7,312 nucleotides of DNA. Origin: Bacillota bacterium (lineage in GTDB: Bacteria; Bacillota; UBA4882; UBA8346). Made by a program: the position numbers and the translations under genes. Location: the NCBI GenBank assembly GCA_023429995.1, contig JAEZCE010000057.1:1-7312 (forward strand), given 5' to 3'. A model generated the notes under the pieces. The model was not told the origin of the DNA and searched no databases. It worked only from the letters and a program-made list of their open reading frames with translations. Below are positions 1 to 5,563 of the stretch, in pieces (the stretch's first letter is position 1; every line of letters begins with the position of its first letter).

Positions 1-73
1 TATTCCTTTGACATTCAAGGAGGAATGTCGCGATAGAGGGGGAACCCGGGGGACTCAGCCCCCCGGGCCGGTG
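1..73. repeat. Terminal direct repeat, left copy (identical to 7240-7312)
   Basis: The first 73 bases of the window equal the last 73 exactly. The shared stretch lies inside structured-RNA copy B and includes the hairpin arms ATTCCT/AGGAAT and the 5' arm GGAACCC of the next stem. A prefix equal to a suffix is what a linearised circular molecule or a self-looping assembly contig produces. If closed, the circle would be 7,239 bp. Confidence 0.95.
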
Positions 74-243
74 GGTTCCTTCGCGATGCGAGCATCGCGC
101 GGGATGATCCGGCTACATCCCTTGGCCTTGGAGGTGCAGGAGGGCGGGTGGCGCCTCCTGTTGAGAACAAGGCCGACCTCATTTGGATGGCAATCGTTAC
201 ATTTCTTATTGGTTGACGGAAATCTGTTTCCCCTCGTCCGGCT
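1..243 (+). ncRNA. Structured RNA repeat, copy B, 3' part
   Basis: This is the 3' portion of a GC-rich structured repeat whose 5' portion is at 6951-7312. The stems visible in order are ATTCCT 2-7 with AGGAAT 21-26, GGAACCC 41-47 with GGGTTCC 73-79 enclosing a G5/C6 stem, CGCGATGC 82-89 with GCATCGCG 92-99, GGGATG 101-106 with CATCCC 116-121, and GGCCTTG 124-130 with CAAGGCC 168-174 enclosing CAGGAGG 137-143 with CCTCCTG 154-160. A last weak hairpin GACG/CGTC follows near 215-238. Bases 122-200 are nearly identical to copy A (2480-2560), while the other stems differ in sequence but pair at the same places. Reading frames exist on both strands but are not conserved between copies, so I read it as RNA and not protein. 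The RNA family is not recognised. Confidence 0.75.
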
Positions 244-264
244 TAATTTACAACGTGATTTTTT

Positions 265-362
265 GGGAGAGGGGAGAAAAGGGGAGAGGTCGGGCGGTGG
301 GATTCCTCGCGATATTTATATCGCGCAGGGTGGTGCCCCTGTCGACAACGAACCTCATTCAT
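265..362 (+). ncRNA. Structured RNA repeat, copy C, shortened 3' remnant
   Basis: This is a decayed and internally shortened copy of the same repeat. The segment from about 295 aligns with copy B from about 70: a GTGGG-ATTCC element, then a perfect hairpin CGCGATAT (308-315) with ATATCGCG (318-325) where copy B has CGCGATGC/GCATCGCG. Next comes CAGGG (326-330) with CCCTG (337-341), matching the conserved CAGGAGG/CCTCCTG stem, and then the closing element AACCTCATT. The lower stem GGCCTTG/CAAGGCC is lost. It directly follows copy B, so the two stand in tandem. It is probably no longer functional on its own. Confidence 0.6.
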
Positions 363-363
363 T

Positions 364-510
364 CTAGCCCAAATAATCTGCTTATCCTGTCGTGACTATA
401 ATCTCCATAAATCAGATCGTCTGCCATCTGAAAAATGTTTAAACCAGCTATTTGAACGAAACCAAAAGCTCAAAACGGTTGAGGTAAAACATCTCCAAGA
501 CAGTTATTGA
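364..510 (+). pseudogene. Possible C-terminal fragment of an unknown protein
   Basis: The frame is open from the end of repeat copy C to a TGA at 508-510 and gives about 48 residues of ordinary soluble-protein composition, with a stretch reading RLPSEKCLNQLFERNQKLK and ending in QDSY. It has no start codon with a ribosome site and begins where the repeat ends, so it would be the tail of a gene cut off by the repeat. I do not recognise the protein. It could also be a chance open frame. The rest of 363-598 shows only the promoter described separately. Confidence 0.22.
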
Positions 511-539
511 TTGACACAAACAAACGTTCGTGATATTGT
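511..539 (+). promoter_or_regulatory. Promoter upstream of rhuM remnant
   Basis: A perfect -35 TTGACA (511-516) is followed after 17 bases by an extended -10, TG-A-TATTGT (531-539). It points at the rhuM-family reading frame whose ATG is at 599. A Shine-Dalgarno site, GAGGTGA at 585-591, sits 7 bases before that ATG. Confidence 0.5.
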
Positions 540-598
540 TAAGTTGGAAAAAATTAGTACTATAAATAAGTGATGATGAATCCTGAGGTGAAATGTAA

Positions 599-1600
599 AT
601 GGAGCGGGCACCAGGAGGAGATATATTACTTTATCAAACCGAAGACGGCCAAACCCGGGTTGAAGTGCACTTGGATGGCGAAACAGTTTGGCTTACCCAA
701 AAACAAATGGCTGAACTTTTTCAAAAAGATATTCGCACGATTAATGAACACATCGGAAATATCTTTGAAGAAGGGGAATTGAAGCCTGATTTAGTTATCC
801 GGAAATTCCGGATAACTGCTTCCGATAATAAAACTTATGAAGCGCTGCATTACAATCTTGATGTTATCATATCCGTCGGTTATCGCGTTAAATCCCATCG
901 CGGCGTTCAGTTTCGGATTTGGGCCACTCAGCGGCTAAAGGATATATCATCAAAGGTTTTACAATGGATGATGAACGGCTTAAACGTGGCGGAGGCGGAA
1001 ATTATTTTGATGAATTGCTGGCTCGGATTCGGGATATCCGATCATCGGAAAAAGTGTTCTATCGCAAGATTTTAGAAATCTATGCCACAAGTATCGACTA
1101 TGATCCACGGACTGAAGAGTCCCATAATTTTTTCGCCACAGTCCAAAATAAAATGCACTGGGCCGCTCATGGCCAGACCGCTGCAATTGATTTATGAACG
1201 AGCTGATTCTTTAAAACCAAATATGGGATTGACTAATTGGAAAAGCGGGAATATCCGTAGGGAAGATATCAGTGTGGCTAAAAATTATCTTAACCAAAAT
1301 GAACTTGAAACCTTGAACCGAATTGTTTCCTTATATCTAGACTTCGCCGAATTACAGGCCTACAATAAAAAAGTAATGTATATGAAGGACTGGATAAAGA
1401 AACTTGATGATTTCTTAAGAATTAGTGAGCAGGAAATTTTAACCCATGCCGGCAAGATTTCTCATGAGATGGCTATTGCAAAAGCAGAGAAGGAATTCGA
1501 ACAATATCATCAAAAACAAATTGAAGAAATGAGTCCAGTTGAACGAGATTTTGAAAAAACCATAAGTAAAATCGGACAAATAGAGAAAAGCAAACGGTAG
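599..1600 (+). pseudogene. rhuM: RhuM-family virulence protein, broken by two frameshifts
   Basis: Joining three frames restores one protein of about 334 residues, close to the usual length of the RhuM family (first described from a Salmonella pathogenicity island; biochemical role unknown, and relatives are common beside mobile and restriction-modification genes). Frame 1 (599 to about 942) holds the N-terminal part with ETVWLTQKQMAELF and GYRVKSHRGVQFRIWATQRL. Frame 2 (about 943-1185) continues with YIIKGFTMDDERL, NYFDELLARIRDIRSSEK and NKMHWAAHGQTAA. Frame 3 (about 1187-1600) runs from LIYERADS through SVAKNYLNQNELETLNRIVS to the stop. The breaks fit a loss of one base near 942 (AAG-GA-TAT for AAG-GAA-TAT) and a loss of two near 1185 (GCA-ATTG for GCA-GAATTG). 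The start is supported by GAGGTGA 7 bases upstream. Sequencing error could explain one break but less easily both. The family call is from remembered family sequence. Confidence 0.85.
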
Positions 1601-1647
1601 ATTTCCAGTAAATCAGCGACATTAGTAATACCACGTATTCGCAGGCA

Positions 1648-1825
1648 GCGGTTTTTTCGTCAATCATTCTTTTTTACGGGCCGCCCTCGCCTGGGACTCC
1701 TTTGGCGAAAAGAACGGCACTCCCGACTTTCCGACATTCAAAGCGAAAATTATAAAGTATCGCTCCAAAAACGGTAAAACCGAAATGGAATCCGGTCCCG
1801 GCGGATTGGAGCCCGAATCGGGCAA
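1648..1825 (+). repeat. Direct repeat E, copy 1 (about 180 bp)
   Basis: This stretch matches 2601-2780 in the same orientation at roughly 85-90% identity by eye. It starts at a T-rich run after GGCAGCGG and ends in GGAGCCCGAATCGGGCAA. The plus strand is open here and reads like a protein (DSFGEKNGTPDFPTFKAKI, then SKNGK and GPGGLEPESGK), but copy 2 has a stop in that frame. The minus strand is also open in part. Substitutions between copies do not favour third codon positions. It is either a non-coding repeat or a shared fragment of a lost gene. I do not recognise it. Confidence 0.7.
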
Positions 1826-1911
1826 GGGAAAAGTTATAGTACGGATAGGCAATGGGCGGGGGTATTACGCAATGCATGGGTCATCGATGATTAAAAATTT
1901 ATTTGTTTATC

Positions 1912-2047
1912 ATTGAAGTCAACAGGGGACGTCGCCCACTCCCCTGCACCCCTAGGGCCAAAGGGTGTAACCGTACACCCTTTGGAATCCCACGGCACGG
2001 GGAGATCCCCGTGGCCCCCTTTATCCCCGGCCATCCATAGCCGGGGT
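1912..2047 (-). ncRNA. Structured RNA repeat, copy D, 3' half, inverted
   Basis: Read on the minus strand this aligns with the 3' half of copies A and B. In order it has a GC hairpin CCCCGGC/GCCGGGG (2024-2045), a hairpin CACGGGGA/TCCCCGTG in place of the G5/C5 stem, then GGGATTC, then the stem CCAAAGGGTGTA/TACACCCTTTGG (arms 1958-1969 and 1974-1985) where copy A has AAAAGGGTGTG/CACACCCTTTT. After that comes GGGGTGCAGGGGA...TCCCCTGTTGA (stem arms 1923-1929 and 1940-1946), where A and B have CAGGAGG/CCTCCTG. The base pairs change together, which supports RNA structure. The outer stem around the GC hairpin is lost and the 5' half is absent, so it is a partial copy. It lies divergently to copy A. 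Confidence 0.65.
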
Positions 2048-2130
2048 TGTAAAAATATTGTTAGTAAAGTCTTTGTTCTCCATGCAGGGCCCCGAACGTC
2101 GTGTTCGATCCCTACCAGGTTTTGTCCTTA

Positions 2131-2612
2131 TGCCGACGGCAGTTTTTCCTCCGAGAAAAGATGCCGCGCCGCCGACCTCCTTGATCGGCGGTGATAGTTT
2201 ATTCAAGTGGTTTATATGTTGGAAGGCTAAAAAAATACAGATTTGTTGGCTCTGAAATGGTCAACAGGAGGTTGACCAACGCGGCCTTGATAAATGGATG
2301 TATCATGGTCCGTCGGCAAACAGAATTACCCAAGAAGACGACTACAAGGATGTAGGAGTCGGTTCAATTGCGTCAGCGTTCCTTCAGCGTTCAGGAAGAA
2401 CGCTGTGATAGAGGGGAATCCCTGGGGGCACGGTGCCCCCGGGCGGCGGGATTCAAAAGGGTGTGCCGCTCACACCCTTTTGCCTTGGAGGTGCAGGAGG
2501 GCGGGTGGCGCCTCCTGTTGAGAACAAGGCCGACCTCATTTGAATGGCAATGCTTGCATTTCCTATTGAAAAAATCGCCCCTAGAACTTTATCTTGGGCG
2601 TCGGCTTTTTTT
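2131..2612 (+). ncRNA. Structured RNA repeat, copy A (most complete copy within the window)
   Basis: This is a copy of about 480 bases with a chain of stems. They are TGCC/GGCA at 2131-2141; CCGCCGA 2169-2175 with TCGGCGG 2185-2191; GGTCAAC 2259-2265 with GTTGACC 2271-2277; GGCCTTGATA 2283-2292 with TATCATGGTC 2301-2310; CAGCGTTC 2374-2381 with GAACGCTG 2398-2405; GAATCCC 2416-2422 with GGGATTC 2448-2454 enclosing GGGGGCA/TGCCCCC; AAAAGGGTGTG 2455-2465 with CACACCCTTTT 2471-2481; and GCCTTG 2482-2487 with CAAGGC 2525-2530 enclosing CAGGAGG/CCTCCTG. Near-identical single-stranded-like blocks shared with copy B include AAAAAAATACAGATTTGTTG and CCCAAGAAGACGACTACA. It ends at a hairpin and T-run. 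Its size and complexity recall large ornate bacterial RNAs (ROOL, GOLLD, OLE, HEARO), but I cannot assign it to any of them. The 5' end is uncertain, between about 2085 and 2131. Confidence 0.75.
2576..2612 (+). terminator. Candidate terminator at the 3' end of RNA copy A
   Basis: CGCCC (2576-2580) pairs with GGGCG (2596-2600) across a 15-base loop, and T7 follows at 2606-2612. Copy B has a different hairpin (GACG/CGTC) in the same place followed by CCGGCTT, so the position is conserved though the stem is not. The stem is short and its T-run is 5 bases away, so efficiency is doubtful. Confidence 0.4.
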
Positions 2613-2780
2613 GTCTGTCATTCCTTTTTACGGGCCACCCTCGCCTAAGATTCCTTCGGCCCAAAGAACAGCACTGCCGATTTCCCGACCTTTAAAGCAA
2701 AAATTATGAAGCATCGTTCCAAAAACGGTAAAATCGAAATGGATTCCGGTCCCGGCGGATTGGAGCCCGAATCGGGCAAA
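2601..2780 (+). repeat. Direct repeat E, copy 2 (about 180 bp)
   Basis: This is the second copy of the repeat at 1648-1825. Shared blocks include ACGGGCC, CCAAAAACGGTAAAA and the last 32 bases, which are the same apart from the very edge. Here the plus-strand frame that is open in copy 1 has a TAA (around 2647), so protein coding of the pair is doubtful. Its T-rich start coincides with the terminator run of RNA copy A. Nothing else is seen in 2781-2870 apart from a weak CGGG/CCCG hairpin near 2858-2872. Confidence 0.7.
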
Positions 2781-2870
2781 TGTAACAGTACTGCACAATA
2801 AGAAGACAACGACAAGTTCGGGTAGAGGTCGCTTATATTTTTTTGAATCTCGGGAATACGCCCGGTTTTA

Positions 2871-3590
2871 TCATCTTTTTCGTAGCACAAAGGCAATAAA
2901 GTTGAGGTATTTACCACCGCCAGCACCTATCGTCTTACGATCATTTACGGCAACTTCATTTTCTTGCCTAATCCAATCCGCCCAAAGTTCGTCATTATTT
3001 CCCTTCAGCTCGTAAATGGAAATGACCTCAGCATCCCGACTATTGTTCAATATTTCCGTCCAATAGGTGATGTCACGCAGATAGGCAAGCTGCTCTGGTG
3101 TCCATGAAAGGAGCAGTTCTTTCGGAAGATTATCATGGCAATCCCTTTTCATACCGGGAACACAGATGTAAAGATAACCGCCACTTTTGACGAAAGGTAA
3201 CAGCTTTGCGTCCAAGTATTCTGGGTCGCGTCCCCAAAAATTGTAGGAATCGGTACTGACAATTGCGTCAAAAAACTCTTTCTCAAACGGCAGGGTATCG
3301 GCATTTGCTTTTATAGGTATGATTTGCTCATGGGTTAGTCCCATTTCATCAAAGAATTTGCGGTTCTCCTGCGGGTCACTCCACAAATCGGCGGCATAAA
3401 CGGTGAAACCATAATCTTTTACGAGCATAACGCTTGTAAGTCCTTGTCCACTTCCGAGGTCACAGACAAGACTTCCAGCAGGAATTTTATGATTTAGCAA
3501 CATTTCTTCCTGCAATTTGAAAGGGTTAGGCCCCATGATTTTAGCCAGTAATTCGGGGGTGCTGTACTTTTGGCTTTTAGTATACTCCAT
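2871..3590 (-). CDS. Class I SAM-dependent methyltransferase
   Basis: This encodes a 239-residue cytosolic protein with a Rossmann-type methyltransferase core. Motif I, DLGSGQG, is at residues 44-50 after the strand SLVCD and binds the methionine part of SAM. The acidic end of strand 2 is at D68 (VYAADLW). NADTLPF at 96-102 and FDAIVSTDSY at 107-116 fit motifs II-III/IV, and SGGYLYICVPG at 136-146 fits the strand-5 region. Length and order fit the Methyltransf_11/25 type of small-molecule methylases, and the N-terminal segment TPELLAKIMGPNPF precedes the core. The substrate cannot be told from sequence. The start at 3590 is preceded by a weak AAAGAG about 9 bases upstream. It stands alone on the minus strand, with the helicase remnant antisense upstream and repeat E beyond its stop. 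It looks intact and is probably cargo of a mobile region. Confidence 0.88.
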   Translation of the reverse strand: MEYTKSQKYSTPELLAKIMGPNPFKLQEEMLLNHKIPAGSLVCDLGSGQGLTSVMLVKDYGFTVYAADLWSDPQENRKFFDEMGLTHEQIIPIKANADTLPFEKEFFDAIVSTDSYNFWGRDPEYLDAKLLPFVKSGGYLYICVPGMKRDCHDNLPKELLLSWTPEQLAYLRDITYWTEILNNSRDAEVISIYELKGNNDELWADWIRQENEVAVNDRKTIGAGGGKYLNFIAFVLRKR

Positions 3591-3635
3591 TGTGATTGCT
3601 CTTTATCTTTATTTGCTTTATTATTTTATATATAG

Positions 3636-3833
3636 AAGAAACCATTTGCACAGGAACGGGAGCTGGCTGAAAAAGAAACGCGCCTGGCCTTTCTCAATGC
3701 CCAACTGAACATCGACAGCGGGCCGGAGCGTGTTATGGAAGCGGCTGAACCCGATCTGCCACAGCTGGCCTACGCCAAAAGCACAAAGCCGTCCATTCTG
3801 GAAAATCTGCGTTCCCGGTATGACCGGGGGTAA
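3636..3833 (+). pseudogene. C-terminal tail of a conjugative-element helicase/methylase
   Basis: This is an open frame of 65 codons with no start, entered straight after a TAG at 3633. It reads KKPFAQERELAEKETRLAFL, then NAQLNID, and near its end KPSILENLRSRYDRG. The pattern (K/G)KPF-Q-x-EL-x-K-x-RL-x-x-LN-x-x-LN-(I/M)D followed by a KPSIL tail is how I remember the end of the very large SNF2/DEAD-type helicase-methylase proteins carried by Clostridiales conjugative transposons. Only the extreme C-terminus is left, so this is debris of an integrated element. GC content is higher than in the neighbouring genes, in keeping with foreign origin. The identification rests on motif memory, so moderate confidence. 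Confidence 0.55.
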
Positions 3834-3887
3834 GAACAAAGATAACCCTGATAAAGCGAAAAGGAATGATATTACTATGTAGGAATG

Positions 3888-3938
3888 ATGTTGACGCGAG
3901 TAATACAACCGCTCTGCATTATCGAAAATACCGCCTGA
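3888..3938 (+). CDS. Possible 16-residue leader-like ORF
   Basis: An AGGA site (3881-3884) lies just before two in-frame ATGs (3885 and 3888), and the ORF encodes MLTRVIQPLCIIENTA. Its stop lies inside the 5' arm of the large hairpin at 3924-3966, the overlap expected of a ribosome-controlled hairpin. The AGGA spacing to either ATG is very short, which weakens the case. The gene it would control, if any, is no longer downstream in the plus direction. It may be a relic left with the helicase tail. Confidence 0.25.
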   Translation: MLTRVIQPLCIIENTA

Positions 3939-3966
3939 GCGCTTTCTTGCGTCAGGTGGTATTTTC
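3924..3966 (+). terminator. Strong hairpin after helicase tail, probable terminator
   Basis: GAAAATACCGCCTGA (3924-3938) pairs with TCAGGTGGTATTTTC (3952-3966) over 15 bases including one G-U pair, and an inner CGC/GCG extends the stem. The A-rich 5' foot and T-rich 3' foot make it usable in both directions. On the plus strand it would stop transcription leaving the helicase remnant. On the minus strand it would stop read-through from the acetyltransferase gene. Confidence 0.7.
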
Positions 3967-4076
3967 ATCTTGATATCAGAATGGTTGTAAACCCAAATTT
4001 TTATACTTCGTATTATGTTAATAATCTCACCGATAAATTGGAATTTGTAGCTTATCCTTATACCACTAAAGGAAAC

Positions 4077-4721
4077 TCACTGTATAATAGAATGGCTGTG
4101 AATATAAAATTCTTCCTGACTTGGCTGGAATTTTTTTTCCATTTTTTTCAGACTCTCATCAAAGCGCCCGGCTTCTTGTTCGTCTATCATCATCACAGGG
4201 CTGTCATAGTAAACCCATTTCTTTCCGTCCAAAGCTTCCGGCTTCAGTTCTTTTACCAGCATTGCTGCTGGGTATGTTCCATTCTCAAGACAGATATTGT
4301 ACTTTTTACAGCTCTTAAAGCCACGGCTTACATAATTGTTTGGGTTTCCAAATATTACAATCACATCATAGCCAAATGCAACCGCTTGTTCAAAAGAATG
4401 CTCCATAAGCATTTTCCCGTAACCCATTCTTTGGTATTCCGGCATAATGCAAGTCGGACCGAAGGTAAGGATTTCTTTTTCTTCCCCAGACTCATCAACC
4501 AGTTTTGCTTTTGTGTACATGATATTCCCGATGATCTGATTATCAACTTCAATCACCAGATCCAACTCCGGCAGAAAGTCTTTGTGTGATCGCATAACAT
4601 GAACTAAATAGTGTTCAATGCACCCCGGAATATATAAATTCCAAAAAGCTTTCCTTGTGATTTCTTCTACTCTCTCATAATCTGTTTCTTCTTCATTCCT
4701 AATCTTAATCATTTTGTTCAT
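4077..4721 (-). CDS. GNAT-family N-acetyltransferase, YhbS-like
   Basis: This 214-residue soluble protein should transfer an acetyl group from acetyl-CoA to an amine on an unknown substrate. Motif A, the acetyl-CoA pyrophosphate loop, reads QRMGYG at residues 97-102, following the strand ILTFGPTCIMPEY. GNPNNYVSRGF at 125-135 matches the motif-B region seen in YhbS-type (COG3153) proteins. The N-terminal part (RNEEETDYERVEEITRKAF) is the usual GNAT first strand and helix. The C-terminal 50 residues are a polar extension. The start at 4721 is favoured over the internal Met at codon 4 because GGAGGT sits 7 bases upstream of it. It appears intact and monocistronic, lying between the hairpin at 3924-3966 and the IS remnant. 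A role in drug modification is possible for cargo of this kind but not shown. Confidence 0.88.
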   Translation of the reverse strand: MNKMIKIRNEEETDYERVEEITRKAFWNLYIPGCIEHYLVHVMRSHKDFLPELDLVIEVDNQIIGNIMYTKAKLVDESGEEKEILTFGPTCIMPEYQRMGYGKMLMEHSFEQAVAFGYDVIVIFGNPNNYVSRGFKSCKKYNICLENGTYPAAMLVKELKPEALDGKKWVYYDSPVMMIDEQEAGRFDESLKKMEKKFQPSQEEFYIHSHSIIQ

Positions 4722-4819
4722 TTATAAACCTCCGATAATTTATTTAAGATTAAATTTTTGTGCTTTTTATTATGGCTATCTGCTCAATAAATTCCTGTTT
4801 ATCTGCATGTTATATAAAT

Positions 4820-5051
4820 AAAGTTGACTATTCCGTTAACTCAGGAAAATATCTAGCAGCCTTTAACCGTGATTTTTTAGGCCGAGGAGCTTTACCAATA
4901 ATATCCCAATAAGTCCAAGCAGGGCATTTCACCATTGCCACAAGGCAACGGTCAAATATTTGGTCTAACATATAGCGGCGATTAAAGCGATAACTAAATT
5001 CATCAAGATAACTTTGAAGATGTTTTGAGTGCTAAAGGGTTAGTCAACTTT
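4820..5051 (-). mobile_element. IS1595-family remnant, MITE-like, 232 bp
   Basis: An 11-base inverted repeat bounds the unit: AAAGTTGACTA (4820-4830) and TAGTCAACTTT (5041-5051). Inside is the C-terminal end of a transposase, whose TAG stop (4828-4830) lies within the left repeat. Only about 10 bases separate the broken 5' side of the transposase fragment from the right repeat, so most of the insertion sequence has been deleted while both ends remain. AT-rich flanks (ATATAAAT and TATATATT) resemble each other but are not an identical target duplication. It cannot move by itself but might be mobilised by a full-length relative. The rest of 4722-5112 shows no other gene. Confidence 0.6.
4828..5031 (-). 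pseudogene. Transposase C-terminal fragment, IS1595 (ISXO2-like) family
   Basis: There are 67 codons and no start, and the frame is closed upstream by a TAG. It contains SKHLQSYLDEFSYRFNRRY, the conserved end of the ISXO2-like DDE transposase domain in which HLQ-YLDEF-FRFNRR follows the last catalytic acidic residue. It ends in RYFPELTE. The catalytic DDE residues and the zinc-ribbon N-terminus are missing, so it is inactive. Confidence 0.75.
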
Positions 5052-5112
5052 TATATATTTAAATTATACCCCGTTCCTTTTATAAAAGCTCCCTACTGAA
5101 CGATACAGAAGC

Positions 5113-5148
5113 AAAAAGGCGACACGACAAATCTGCCATGCCGCCTTT
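5113..5148 (-). terminator. Terminator of the rsgA-CD3324 unit
   Basis: On the minus strand, AAAGGCGGCA pairs with TGTCGCCTTT (arms 5139-5148 and 5115-5124, with one G-U pair) and is followed by a T-run, TTTTT, ending at 5113. It begins 13 bases after the stop of the CD3324-like gene and closes the operon. Confidence 0.7.
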
Positions 5149-5160
5149 AAGGTATATTTA

Positions 5161-5430
5161 TCATTTCTTCATTTCGGATAATATCTTATATACAGTCTTT
5201 GGCGACAAATAAAACGTATTTGCCAGTTGCTCAACAGGTGTACCACGCTGGTATTCCGTAAAAATGGTTGCATTACGTTCGTCAAGCAATTGTCTACTAT
5301 TACTTAATTCGCCCCAGCCTTTTTTGTTTTCTTCTTTACGAGGAATATAAAGATATTCTCCGTCTATATGTTGCTGTATTGCCGCAATCAAATTGTCCGG
5401 CAATACACAAATTGCATTTTTATAGCTCAT
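5161..5430 (-). CDS. CD3324-family small helix-turn-helix protein
   Basis: This 89-residue protein has the two parts typical of the CD3324/Mor-like family of Firmicutes. The N-terminal stretch PDNLIAAIQQHIDGEYLYIP (11-30) is followed by RKEENKKGWGE, the family signature. A C-terminal helix-turn-helix (about 62-87) includes GTPVEQLANTFYLSPKTVYKIL. It should bind DNA as a small regulator, though targets are unknown for the family. The start is fixed by AGGAGG about 6 bases upstream of the ATG. It lies 133 bases downstream of the GTPase gene on the same strand, with a stable hairpin between, and is followed by a terminator, so it is probably the last gene of that unit. It is intact in length. 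Confidence 0.85.
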   Translation of the reverse strand: MSYKNAICVLPDNLIAAIQQHIDGEYLYIPRKEENKKGWGELSNSRQLLDERNATIFTEYQRGTPVEQLANTFYLSPKTVYKILSEMKK

Positions 5431-5465
5431 TGTGCGCCTCCTATATAATCAAAAAATAGGATTAC

Positions 5466-5507
5466 GCAAGGACTATCCTCATATTTGAATTATGCGACAG
5501 CCCTTGC
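5466..5507 (-). other. Intergenic hairpin between rsgA-like gene and CD3324-like gene
   Basis: On the minus strand GCAAGGGCTGTC (5507-5496) pairs with GATAGTCCTTGC (5477-5466) over 12 bases with two G-U pairs and an 18-base loop. A T6 run follows 8 bases after the stem (TCCTATTTTTTG). The gap makes it a poor classic terminator. It may be a partial terminator, an mRNA processing or stability element, or a control point lowering expression of the downstream gene. No convincing separate promoter is seen for that gene. Confidence 0.5.
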
Positions 5508-5563
5508 TACGCACAATACCGACTCCAATGCACCTTTAGGGATAAGACAACGCTCCTTTCGTA

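Noticed and set aside
8..367. Open frame of 119 codons on the plus strand over RNA copies B and C
   Set aside because: It covers the GC-rich stems, shares no frame with copy A at positions of nucleotide identity beyond chance, and has no good ribosome site. The RNA structure explains the sequence.
2095..2118. GTTCGATCCC resembling a tRNA T-loop
   Set aside because: No acceptor, D or anticodon stems can be laid out around it. It is part of a simple CGAAC/GTTCG hairpin.
2368..2709. Open frame of 113 codons across RNA copy A and into repeat E2
   Set aside because: It crosses the boundary between two unrelated repeats and a terminator-like hairpin, so it is a chance frame.
2645..2926. Minus-strand frame of 93 codons overlapping the methyltransferase end
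   Set aside because: It runs through repeat E2 and is not conserved as a frame in repeat E1, where the stop lies elsewhere. No recognisable domain.
3621..3968. Minus-strand frame of 115 codons
   Set aside because: It is antisense to the helicase tail and the large hairpin. Its product has no family look, and the plus strand gives the recognisable protein.
3981..4589. Plus-strand frame of 202 codons
   Set aside because: Most of it is antisense to the intact acetyltransferase gene. The first 30 codons outside that gene look protein-like but have no supported ribosome site or family.
5431..5470. Separate promoter for the CD3324-like gene (TTGCGT with TATATA)
   Set aside because: The -35 is poor, and the predicted start would fall on or after the ribosome site, so it would not give a usable mRNA.
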